A stretch of 64,000 nt of DNA. It comes from Styela clava (lineage: Eukaryota; Chordata; Ascidiacea; Stolidobranchia; Styelidae). Positions 12,501 through 22,800 of the stretch are shown in pieces; positions within the stretch are counted from its first letter, which is position 1, and each line of letters opens with the position of its first letter. The notes beneath the pieces were generated by a model. That model was not told the DNA's origin and did not search any database. It worked only from the letters and a program-made list of their open reading frames with translations. The position numbers and the translations under genes were made by a program. The DNA lies in assembly GCF_964204865.1 (NCBI RefSeq), contig NC_135251.1:11470001-11534000 (forward strand), in the 5' to 3' direction.

Positions 12501-15188
12501 ATGTACAATTGCTCCGGATTGGACAACTATTGATAGCCGCTGTTCCTGGAGAATTCTCAACAATGGGAGGCAGAAGACTGATTGATTCAATAAAAGCAAA
12601 GGCAATTAGCATGGGAATGCCGGAGAACACAAGGGTGATTTTGAATTTATTCATTCTCATTGATGGTCATTATTCAATTGAATACATATTGAAGCCCAAT
12701 TTATTCTGGTCTAACAAATAATCACAATTTTATGAAAGTGGCGAAAACGTATCATATGTTCGATCGCAAATATCATAGAAATCATAGAACTTTTGAATTT
12801 TTCAAAATATATTGTCCAACTAATAAAATTATAGCATCCTTACTTGAATCCTTGTTTTTTGAGTCTACTATCTCTGCTTTTGCATTTAAACTACTTTATA
12901 TAACATTCATTATTTCTATACCTATTCGTACAATTGCGTACAATGTTTAATGGTATTTTTTGTTCATTTTCGAGACAAAATATAGAAACAGAATGATAAT
13001 TTCATTGCGAGTTTAAAAAAAACTTTTATAAGCGTTCTCCGAGAGATAGAGCATGTGGTCGGCTCAAATTTTGGCAAATCTCTAGCTCTATCTTGCGGAG
13101 AACGCTTATAAAAGTTATTTTTAAAACTCGCAATGAAATTATCATTCTGTCTCCTCATTTTGTCTCGACAATCGAACAAAAAATACCAGTAAATGCCGTT
13201 TTTTCGAAATTTGTAACTGTTTCTGATACACATTAAAATTATATATATTTCATTCTTGAAAGTGTTAAAGTATTATGTTATTCAAGGTTGTTATTGCCGG
13301 ACTATCGAATGTCTATACTCACTATATGGTGACATACGAAGAATATCAAGCACAAAGATATGAAGGGGCGTCAACTTTATTTGGCCCTTACACTCACATG
13401 GCTTACATGCAACGTTATACAAATATGGTCGAAAGCATGCTCAGAGGAGAAGAAAGTAACTTTCAGCTTTTATTTATTATTTATGAAACTAATTTATAGC
13501 AATCATGCTCAAAGTACTTTTAAAATCCCAGTAAATAAACATTGATCCTACAAAAATTGGGGGTCATATGAAGATCATCTCCCATCCTACTTGGGGGTCT
13601 TTAATTGGACGAGTCTTCATATTATTCAAAAATGGTAATACTGGTGAAAGAGAATTTACATTTTTTAATAAATATATATAGAAGTGGGGAGTCTTTACTT
13701 GGACACTTTGGGTGATCTTCATATGACTTTTAGACATTTTAATCGGCTAGTAATCTCATTCATTGTTAATATATATATTTATGTATGGTATTCTATGGTT
13801 ACTAGTTGAACCTGGACCGTCACCGACATTACCCAACGATGCCGTAGAACTGTTGGGTGCACCGAATCCAGATTATATTCCCGACGGTGTGAATTTTGGT
13901 GATGTTATTACTGATGCCAATGAAACTTATGCTCCCGGTGACACAGTTAGTCTGACATTCTACGGAGCAAACCCCAGACATAATGTGAAGGTAAGATATT
14001 TTATATATACGTGTATTTATATAAATGCAAGAACAGTTTGAAATAAAATATTGAGGCATTCGGGCTCTATACAGTCAAGGTTTTTTAAATTTAAGTTTTC
14101 CTTCACCGTATAGCCTGGCGGATTGAAGATTCCTTTATCTAATGCGTGCACGTTTTGAAATCCTAGAGAAATATTTGTGTTTAATTACCAAAGAAAACTT
14201 CCAATTTTTGCAGAATTCAAAAGACTTTTTCAAGTTCTTTCTGCTTTAAGTCAAAATAACAATCAGATTGGATAAGATTTTTCAAAACCTCAAAATACAA
14301 AGATCACAATTAATTTTTTTTTCATTTCAGCTGGGTGGTACTTACCTTGAAGTTCAAATGTATCAAGATCCCGATACGTCATGGGTGACAATCTTTAGAG
14401 ATTCCGATTGGGAAACCAAATTTATTTGGAAAGATGTAAGTAGTGTCCGAGACTCAACAAAAGAAGAAAATGTCATAACAACAGCTATTGATATGATAGC
14501 TGAAGCCACAGGATTATACTTTGATTTAAACAAAGCCAGAGAGCTGTACGAACTAGGTGAATTAAGTGTTCCTTCATACGATGCAGATGTGAATCGATAT
14601 CACAGGTAAAATTTTCAATTACATGTCTCATAAAATACGACCTGAAAGACCTGATTCAAATTTACCTATTTTACGGATTTTCCCCCAAATATGCGTTTGG
14701 TGTTACGGTTGAAAGCGTGTATAAAAGCTGTAAAATTTGATAAAATAATCATGGATACTTTGTCAAATTGAGGTTTGCTTTTAAGCTTTATTAACTCAAT
14801 TGAAATGAGTGTAATATAATAAAAATAATTCATTATATTACTCACACAAGCTGGTCGTTTCACGCAGATGAATAAGCAAATAGTCAATATCAGATCAACA
14901 ATATTTGTTACACTCTTATTTGAACATGAAATTGGTTTTCATACATTCTCTTTATTATTTTAAAGCATCCAAGAAGCAATGATTGCAAAAGGAGTTTTAA
15001 AGAAATATGATCCAGTAAAAGCAGATCCTGGAACTACGGAGAGTCACGTAACAATAGAGTGGGATGTGCCTAAATCTCAGTCTACTGGCATTTATCGTAT
15101 CTTATACCACGGGGATTACTTATTTGAGGACAAAGTTACTCCATTCACTGGGAGCTCTAGAGAATTTCAAATTCTCAGATACTACTAG
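6503..15188 (+). CDS. ASAH2: Neutral ceramidase (N-acylsphingosine amidohydrolase 2), 15 exons, 834 aa
   Basis: Hydrolyses ceramide to sphingosine and fatty acid at the cell surface or in the secretory route. Exons: 6503-6662, 7302-7384, 7903-8087, 8396-8550, 8636-8750, 9499-9703, 10227-10308, 10933-11119, 11726-11851, 12028-12209, 12462-12634, 13287-13455, 13806-13990, 14331-14605, 14966-15188; phases agree at every junction. Residues about 20-47 form a signal-anchor helix, giving a type II membrane protein, without the Ser/Thr-rich stalk of the human enzyme. The catalytic serine lies in NSDNKG (Ser277). Zinc-site blocks are present: SGSHTHS (155-157), WFPVH (His264), VPGEF (Glu524) and the NVYTHY...TYEEYQAQRYE block. 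The C-terminal Ig-like domain ends with GIYRILYHGD. Oddity: about 70 extra residues (about 705-775) lie between the conserved WETKFIW and VTIEW segments; see findings. The human protein is about 780 aa. A poly(A) signal follows at 15269. Confidence 0.96.
6958..7100. repeat. Dispersed repeat, inverted mate of 16312-16475
   Basis: The reverse complement of this stretch of ceramidase intron 1 matches 16312-16475. Shared blocks include GTGTACCAGGT, AGGCCATAATTT, GTTACGAGTT, TGTGTTAGCC and GTGAATATA in the same order. It is probably a short non-autonomous element. No ends or coding capacity are visible. Confidence 0.75.
10404..10890. mobile_element. hAT-like non-autonomous element in ceramidase intron 7
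   Basis: The left end reads CAGGGTTTCCCAAAC and the right end, read backwards, CAGAGGTTCTCAAACTGGGG. These are typical imperfect terminal inverted repeats of hAT-derived elements. Flanking 8-mers agree at 5 of 8 positions, so the target duplication is degenerate and the insertion old. No transposase frame is visible. Confidence 0.65.
12950..13189. repeat. Long imperfect inverted repeat (foldback element) in ceramidase intron 11
   Basis: Two arms of about 100 bp (12950-13052 and 13085-13189) are near-perfect reverse complements around a loop of about 32 bp. Shared blocks include GGTATTTTTTGTTC, GAATGATAATTTCATTGCGAG and CTTTTATAAGCGTTCTCCG. It would form a strong hairpin in the pre-mRNA. It resembles a foldback MITE, but no target duplication was identified. 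Confidence 0.85.
13565..13728. mobile_element. Small MITE-like element in ceramidase intron 12
   Basis: About 165 bp bounded by a perfect 15-bp inverted repeat, GTCATATGAAGATCA on the left and its complement on the right. The sub-terminal sequences GGGGGTCTTTAATTGGAC and GGGGAGTCTTTACTTGGAC form a direct internal repeat. The superfamily cannot be assigned. Confidence 0.6.
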
Positions 15189-15268
15189 ACTCCTCGATGG
15201 GAGTAATTAAGCAGTCATCAAAAACAAACTAACGTGATCTGTAAAATAAGCATATGATAATGAAATGT

Positions 15269-15274
15269 AATAAA
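15269..15274 (+). terminator. Poly(A) signal of the ceramidase gene
   Basis: AATAAA lies about 80 bases after the ceramidase stop codon, a normal spacing for a 3' end signal. Confidence 0.6.
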
Positions 15275-15523
15275 AAGGAATAAGATCATAAAATTGCATC
15301 GCAAATGTGTATGTTACATCTATAATTTGCATATAAGAATGAGCGATCAAAAAATTTGAGACATTCGAATGTATTAGCAGATGCCTGACTACTTTAAATA
15401 AATGACAGATGAATTTTCAGTGTTTTTAAAAATTGTCTGTGGTGATGGGAATGGCTTTATAAGCCAGACTACAACATTGTCCTTCAATATAAGTAATTTC
15501 TCAATTTTTGAGCACGTGACGAC

Positions 15524-15945
15524 TAGGGCTGGGCATTTCGAATCGAATATTCGAATCGAATCGAATAGTAAATTATTCGAATCGGTTCAGAGCTAAATTT
15601 CGAATCGCCGCCACCTTGTTTTTATCTTTCCGCTAATGGTCGAGGTGAATTCCCCAATTTTTTTTTTATTTGAGTCATATTTTTTCAACGGAATTCTAAC
15701 ATATGACTATTTTCTGTAGTGAGTTATTGATAAAACGTGTTTGTTATTCTGTGTGAACGCTCAGTAATCTATCTGAGTGAATCATTCTATGTCTTCAGTA
15801 ATTCATTTGTTGAGAGGACCAATTACTATATATAATAAAGTCGCTTACAATTATATATTTTCAAGTATTCGAGATTCGATTCGATTCGAAAAAATTATTC
15901 GATTCGATTCTGAAATCACAAGGTATTCGAAAATGCCCAGCCCTA
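15524..15945. mobile_element. hAT-type MITE, 422 bp, with perfect 8-bp target duplication
   Basis: Terminal inverted repeats start TAGGGCTGGGCATTT and the ends run into TCGAATCGAAT-rich inner inverted repeats. The insertion is flanked by an exact 8-bp duplication, GTGACGAC, at 15516-15523 and 15946-15953. An 8-bp duplication with these ends is diagnostic for the hAT superfamily. No transposase is encoded. The intact duplication suggests a fairly recent insertion. Confidence 0.92.
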
Positions 15946-16311
15946 GTGACGACATGCATTCCATTTATAACTGTGGAGACGAGAAAAACTTACACTCGAA
16001 TTCTCGAGTAGTTTGACGCCGTTAACTTCAAATTATAGTAATTTACAGATTTGTTGAAATCGTCATTTGCCTAAAATAAACCAAATCTAAAAGTGTTAGA
16101 TAAGGAAGTGCTTATCAAAATACCTAGTCAGAAAGTATAACATTTGCTGTCACAAACAAAATAAAACCACCCACAATATTTTGCGCAAATGAAAGTTTCA
16201 TATGAATGTGTGCTGGAAAACAAAGCGTAGTGAGAGTCTTTCGAATGCATCATGATGTATTGTAAGCAGCGGGCGAAAAAGGAATAAAGACAGCCTAGTC
16301 TGTGACGTTTT

Positions 16312-16475
16312 TTGGTACTCCCGTTGTATGTGTACCAGGTTAGGGTTAGGCCATAATTTTATTCCGATTTCCCGTTATTTTAGTTCAGTTACGAGTTCGG
16401 CGACTGTTTGTGTTAGCCGAGTGAATATACTCCCTGCCCATAGGCTTCCCTATCTTTACACAACTTAATGTAAGG
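16312..16475. repeat. Dispersed repeat, inverted mate of 6958-7100
   Basis: Matches the reverse complement of 6958-7100 over most of its length, as described there. The two copies flank the body of the ceramidase gene in opposite orientation. Confidence 0.75.
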
Positions 16476-16832
16476 TAATGCAAACAAAATTAGTTACCTC
16501 CATTTTGATACACATACTTATGGAGCGCCTTTTTTCAGTGAAAAAGTTAAAAGCATAACAGAAGTGAAGTAAATCGAAAATCTTAAATAACTGTTTACTT
16601 ATATCATCGCATATATTAAACTGAACTACTGTAATATAAGATTGGATTAAAGACAGGCCACCATTCTTTCCCAAGACCTTTTATAATTCAATTATAAATC
16701 TGAGAGAATATTCATTAACCCCACTCTTCGTGGTTTTTGGTTGATAATTTATGCTAATCAAAAATAAATAGGTTTGGAGAAAAAAATCTTGCTATCATTA
16801 TTGATTTTGTTTAAGCTCCAGGGACTAGCAGA

Positions 16833-19800
16833 ATGAATATTATTTTTTTTACATTTATCTTGATATTCTTGACTCTTTCAACAGAAGTAAAGGCTGACAG
16901 TAAGTATTTGAGATACAAAATGTTTATATGTATATATATATATAAATATAGCCATGATTTGAAATATGAATGCCGTTTACGTTAAATGTTTAGATATCTG
17001 AAACAAATTGTGAACATATTATTGAAAGTTCGTCCGAAATACTTCTTTTCGGGCATTTCTTTCTGTATTTTAATTTATTTATCTCAATCACTCAGTGGGT
17101 TAGTTGATAACCAACTCGCAGTCACAACAGCTGAGTTTTTCAAACAAGTTCAAGTTGCTTTTAGTATTTCAAGTCATTTTATGTCTACTGGTATATATAG
17201 AAGGCAATACATTGCAGTAGGGCTTCGCAATGGGTTCCAGGTAGACCCACAGGGGTCCACAGCACGATAACAGGAGGTCCGCTGATAAAGTGCTAATTAT
17301 ATTGAAAAAGTACATTTCAAAGTTGTTGCACTTTTCATATGTTGTTGGATAAACTTCTGAAATAAATATTTAGAATTCACAGCGACAATAGGTGACTGAG
17401 AAGCCCTGTTTTATAGCCATGCTACATTGAATTCTTTATAAATGTATTGTGTTTAGAAGGCAATATGGTACCCAACGGCACTTGCAAATACCACGTTAGC
17501 TATAACAACGCGATAACGTTCAGTAAAGCAAACGCAACATGCAAAAGTATGGGTGGATCATTGGCAATGATGAAAACAACAGCAATACAGGATTTCGTTG
17601 AAAGTCAAATAATATATCGATATCGTAATTGGGGTGGAACTGTGGATTTTTGGATTGGAGCTTATAAGGAAAATAAAAAGTGGATCTGGATGGACGGATC
17701 ATCTATATCGGACATGGACATGAGGTTTGCGTGGAGTGCAGTTAAGACGTCATCTGGGTATTTGTTTATGAGCTCTTATGAAACTACAAGAAATAATATG
17801 AGGTGGATTAATAATGGAGGAACAAAGCTACGTGATTATATTTGTGAAATATCAGGTATACCTAATAGAATCAAAAACAATCTTATCATATTTTGATCAA
17901 TTAAAGCAAAAATGCGGTAAATTGCGGTAAAAATAGATACGTCGCACAATAGGCATAGGTTTTGGGTTAATGAAACTCACGATTTTTAGAATATACTGTG
18001 TATTAGGGGCTACAACAAGCACAATTTACTGATAGTAATATTAAAATTATAAATCGGTGAAATACCGATACATACCTACAACAACAGTAGGCGACACCTG
18101 AGCATGAGTTTAGTAAAACTAATAATTGAAGCCTCATATGAATAATAGCGATGCTAAACATTCTGATTTTCCTTGACACTATTTTCCCTGTCTTTATATC
18201 TTTACTGTTTCACAAGTCATTCGGCTTGTGGAACCTGGATGGAACTGAAATGCTGTATTTGCTAAAAAAAATAATACTTCACAATTGGAAAATAATATAT
18301 ATATACAACAGCAATGATGTTGATTCTAAAGACATTACTTCTCAAGTTATTTCCTCTACGTTGCTTATCAACTGTTTCACGTTAACACGATTAACTTTTC
18401 AATTTTTGTAGTTTTCGATCGATGTTCAACCAATGTATGTGACAATGGCGGAACTTGCAATCAGATTGGCTGTCAATCAAACTGTATGTGTACTCCAGGT
18501 TACTTTGGAGAATTTTGCACCAGCGGCAAGTGTGATTACGTATATTACCAATTACTCATTTTTATAGTGCTAAGAGTGACAAAGTAGAAATTAATAATAT
18601 CATTTACATACCACCGAAGTTTTTTTTTCCTTCAAATGCAAGCATAATCTAAACAATTTTTCAACTATAATGTGTCTCGAAAAGTTCAAGAACTGCGAAT
18701 TCTGTAATACTGACAGCAATTTTCAGAAAAGTAACAACTTGGCATATTTTTAATATTAAATATGCCATATAGCGAGATAGTAATGAAAAAGTGAAATAGG
18801 GAGATGATGATGCGTCGATACGAATTCATTTTGGATATTAAAAATAACAAGTCAAAAAATTCAACATAATACAAAATAAAGTATTGAAAAATATTTAAAA
18901 ACATGAATCTGAATTGTTTTTCAACAAAACAGAATCAATATCGATTTTACCAACGGAAACAAATTATACAATATTCGTTGGACAAAGTGTCTCAGTTGAT
19001 TTAACGATTTTGAGCTATGACGGACCAGTAAAGATTAAAGTTTTTAAAAATGATGATTTTGCAACATCAGTTGCGACAAAATCCAACATAACAGGAACTG
19101 TTAGTTTTACATTTGGTCCATTTGGACCAGGAAGAGAAAAATTAACTTACAACTTTCATGCGAAACCTGAATCGAGTTCTCATGCTTATTACAAAACTAC
19201 TTCGGTTACCATTTTACTCAAAGGTGAGTTGTTATTACAATCTATTTATATAAGTTGCTGTTTTTTTAAGTCAATTAGTTTTGCGTCATATTCATAAGCC
19301 TGTTATGATAAAACAAATAAATCCCACGCCACAAGTTTATTATAAAAGCATATATACCTGATAGAAATATTACCTTCATTATAAGTATAGATGACATACT
19401 CCTCAAAACATCTCAATTTTTAATTTATAATCGCGAATTTATTCACTACTATAATTATACCTATTCAATTAAAGAGTCCAGCTGCACACTAACACAAATG
19501 TATTTCTGTAACGTTTCGTCCGACCAGAGTCAGACTTCCTCAGACAAGCAGTTTACAACAATGGCAAGAAATAAATTTGCTAAATGAATTTGAAATATCA
19601 AATCAAGTATGACGTAACAATGCATAAACATTTAATTTGCATTTAGCCGTAGAAGTAATGATGGGAAGATTAGAACCACAAATATCAGTGGAGCTCATTT
19701 TAGATGTAATTGAAAAAAAAAAAAATTTTATTATTGCATTTACGAAAATGATGGGTAACTAAATGTAATTGAAATTATGGGCACTTAAAGAACCACGAGG

Positions 19801-22800
19801 AAGTAAACCAACATTTAAACATAAATCAAGGCTTAGTCTGGTGAGGACCAATTTCAAAATTAAAAAAGGTTTAAAGTTATTGCTGAATTTTGATCTTAAA
19901 TAGCGTTAAAATATAATATTAATTCATAATAATAAATGAATAAATTAACCATCTAGCATATTTCGAGTAGGACAAAAAATAAAAATAAAAAAAATATCGC
20001 AAGCACATAACTCCAAGGTTTCGAATTATAATTAAAATTAAACTTGGGACACTTGAAAATAATAGTAAAATAAAACGCCAATCAAGGGGCGAGTAATAAT
20101 ATAAACTTAAGAAAAAGAGTGATTGTTAAATTTAAATATTATATGACGTTGAAATGAAAATTATTATTAAATAATAATTCTTAGATGAGTCTACAGTCTA
20201 TTTCTCCCGTGAATTGAGTCCTTGTGGTTCCAATGTTCCGAATTTGTTGATGTAGTATGCTTCTACTGTTTGGCGATAGCCCTGGTCTCTGAATAGTTTT
20301 TTTATTCCAGTTACTGAAAAGTCACTTATTGAATGTCCCAGTTTGTTGAAGTGTTCTCCCACTACTAAATCATATTTCCTTTTCGTAATACTTCTCAGAT
20401 GTTCTGTTATACGATATTTTAACGACCTTCCGGTCTCGCCGATATACTGCATCCCACATTTCTTACAGTATATTAGATAAATAACATTTTTTGATTTACA
20501 ACTTATTCTTTCGTTAATGTTTATATGGACTCCCGTCACGTTCCCGGTACTTATTTTTGTTTCTTCGGAATATTTACAGGTGGTGCATGCTTTTCTATTA
20601 CATTTATAAAAACCAGATTGTACTTTCTGTGATATTACTGGCTGTAGTTTAGCTCTAACCAGTCTATCGCGTAATGTAGGGCACTTTCTATATGCAATTT
20701 TCGGAGGTTGAGGGAAAATCTCTTTTAGTCGTGCATTGTTGTCAAGAATATATTGGTAGTCCGAAAATTTTTTTTCTTAAGTGCGGTTGGTTTGGGTGGT
20801 AGTTGGTAATAAATGGCAATAGTTGCTGACCTTGTTTTGTACTTCTCGGTGTTAAAAGGTAATCTCTGTTCATTTCTTTTACCAATTTTATTGTTTTGTC
20901 AATAGAAGTCTCTTCGTAATTTCGTTGCATGAGATAGCGTTTCATAATTCCTGCATGCTTGTCAAAAAATTCGACATTTGAGCACGATCTTCTTATTCTT
21001 ATGAAGAGTCCCTTTGGAATGTTTGCAGTAATATGTTTGGGGTGGCATGAGGAGGGTAAAAGATATTGGTGAGAGTCCGTGTCTTTAATGTAAATTTCCG
21101 TTTCCAATTTGTTGTCCATGATATGGACTTTTACGTCTAAAAGTGTAATGTTTTCCGTTGAGTATTCGAATGTGAACTTGATAGAATGGTGTGTTGAATT
21201 CGCATGGTTTATAAAAGATATAAGCTCGGTTTCGCCGTGTGTCCAGATCAGAAAAACAGTCATCGATGTATCTATAGTAGTATTGTGGCCTAATCTTGGC
21301 TGTTTCTAGAATCTCAGACTCTAAGTCTGCCATAAATATGTTTGCATATTTGGGAGCCATCTTAGTTCCCATCGCTGTCCCATTGATTTGGAGATAATGC
21401 TTTCCGTCAAATACAAAATTATTATTATCAAGAACCATATTAACTGCTTCTTTAATATATGGAATTTCCCGTTTTTCTGTGGTATATTTACTGAGATACT
21501 TCTCCACCGCTAAGATGCCATCTTTATGTGGAATATTTGTATACAAGGAAGTCACGTCCATAGTTACTAAATAAGATCCTGGCGGAATATTGTCAATTTT
21601 TTTCAGAATATCCAGAAAATCCATACTGTCTCTGACATATGATGGTATTACCTCTTTGCACAGGAGGTTAGTTAATTTGTAATCTATGAAAGCTGATAAT
21701 TTTTCCGTTGCAGCTCCGTTTGTTGATATGATTGAGAATAGAGAAAAGATAGGAAGTTAGTCTCGCGCAACCCAACTCAAATAATTATAACTGTTCTAGT
21801 ATTTTTTATATTATTTGTATATAGTGTATTCTTTATATTAAATCGACGGCTGAGATCTATGACAGTATTTCAAGGTGATTTGAAATTCAGATTTTTATTG
21901 CTAATCTCTTATTTAGGAAAATTACAACTCATTAACTGGAACGTATCAAACAATGAAGATTTGCTATCATGTACGTTTGAAGGGTATCCTGCTCCCAAAG
22001 TATATTGGGAATATCGATACAACTCAAAATTGAGAAATATAAATGAGAATATCGTCGGTTCCATATTTCAAACTTCCAATTTTATCAATTCTACTAATAA
22101 CCTTGTTCAGACGACAGGAATCTTACGCATAAGTTTGGTTAAATTTCTTGAAACAACTGAAGTGCACTGTTTTGCCCAAAATGACTATGAAACGTCAGCA
22201 GTTCATGAATTTCTGATAAATAACGGTAAGTCATCCATTTTATCATGATATAACTCGCAACAAATCGTTTGTTAATACATTTTTCCTTGCAGCTGCGATA
22301 CAACATTCATACATACCCTTTTCATTTTTTAAGGCTTTACGTATTCAAATGTGTGGATGAAATAATATTATCATTTATGTGACGATATTGCAACATTTGA
22401 AAAATTTTCGAACTATCGCAATCATTCATAGAAATGCAATCGCTGCTTTAAAGTACAACATTAATTGCTGTTCTTTCATTTATAGATGTAGTTTTTAAAA
22501 ATAACATGATTTATCGAATATTCTGGAAACAAAAAGACAGGCGAACCTACTACAAGGCAAAGGAATTATGTCATTCTTCTGGTGGGAACTTAGTGACGAT
22601 TTCAAATGATCATACTCAAAATGCAATATCAAAAAAGTTACAAAACATTGGCGTTGATGTGGACGGTTAGCTACACTTTTTTGTGAATAAAATATAAAAT
22701 ACTACAGCTCGAATGATTCATATAACAAAATAAATATATGCAATTATCATACGTGCTTATTTGTCGTCGAGTAGTATTTAGACACCAGAAATGTTATTTA

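Larger units (their letters stand above)
19476..21770 (-). mobile_element. 5'-truncated Penelope-like retroelement in receptor A intron 4
   Basis: Read on the minus strand, this insertion holds a reverse transcriptase followed by a GIY-YIG endonuclease and a 3' terminal region (19476-19570) with ACGTTTCGTCCGACC and CTTCCTCAGACAAGCAG. RT followed by a GIY-YIG domain is the hallmark of Penelope-like elements. The reading frame is broken at least twice, so the copy is dead. Its terminal sequence recurs near 34.4, 36.1, 36.6 and 63.7 kb. Confidence 0.9.
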
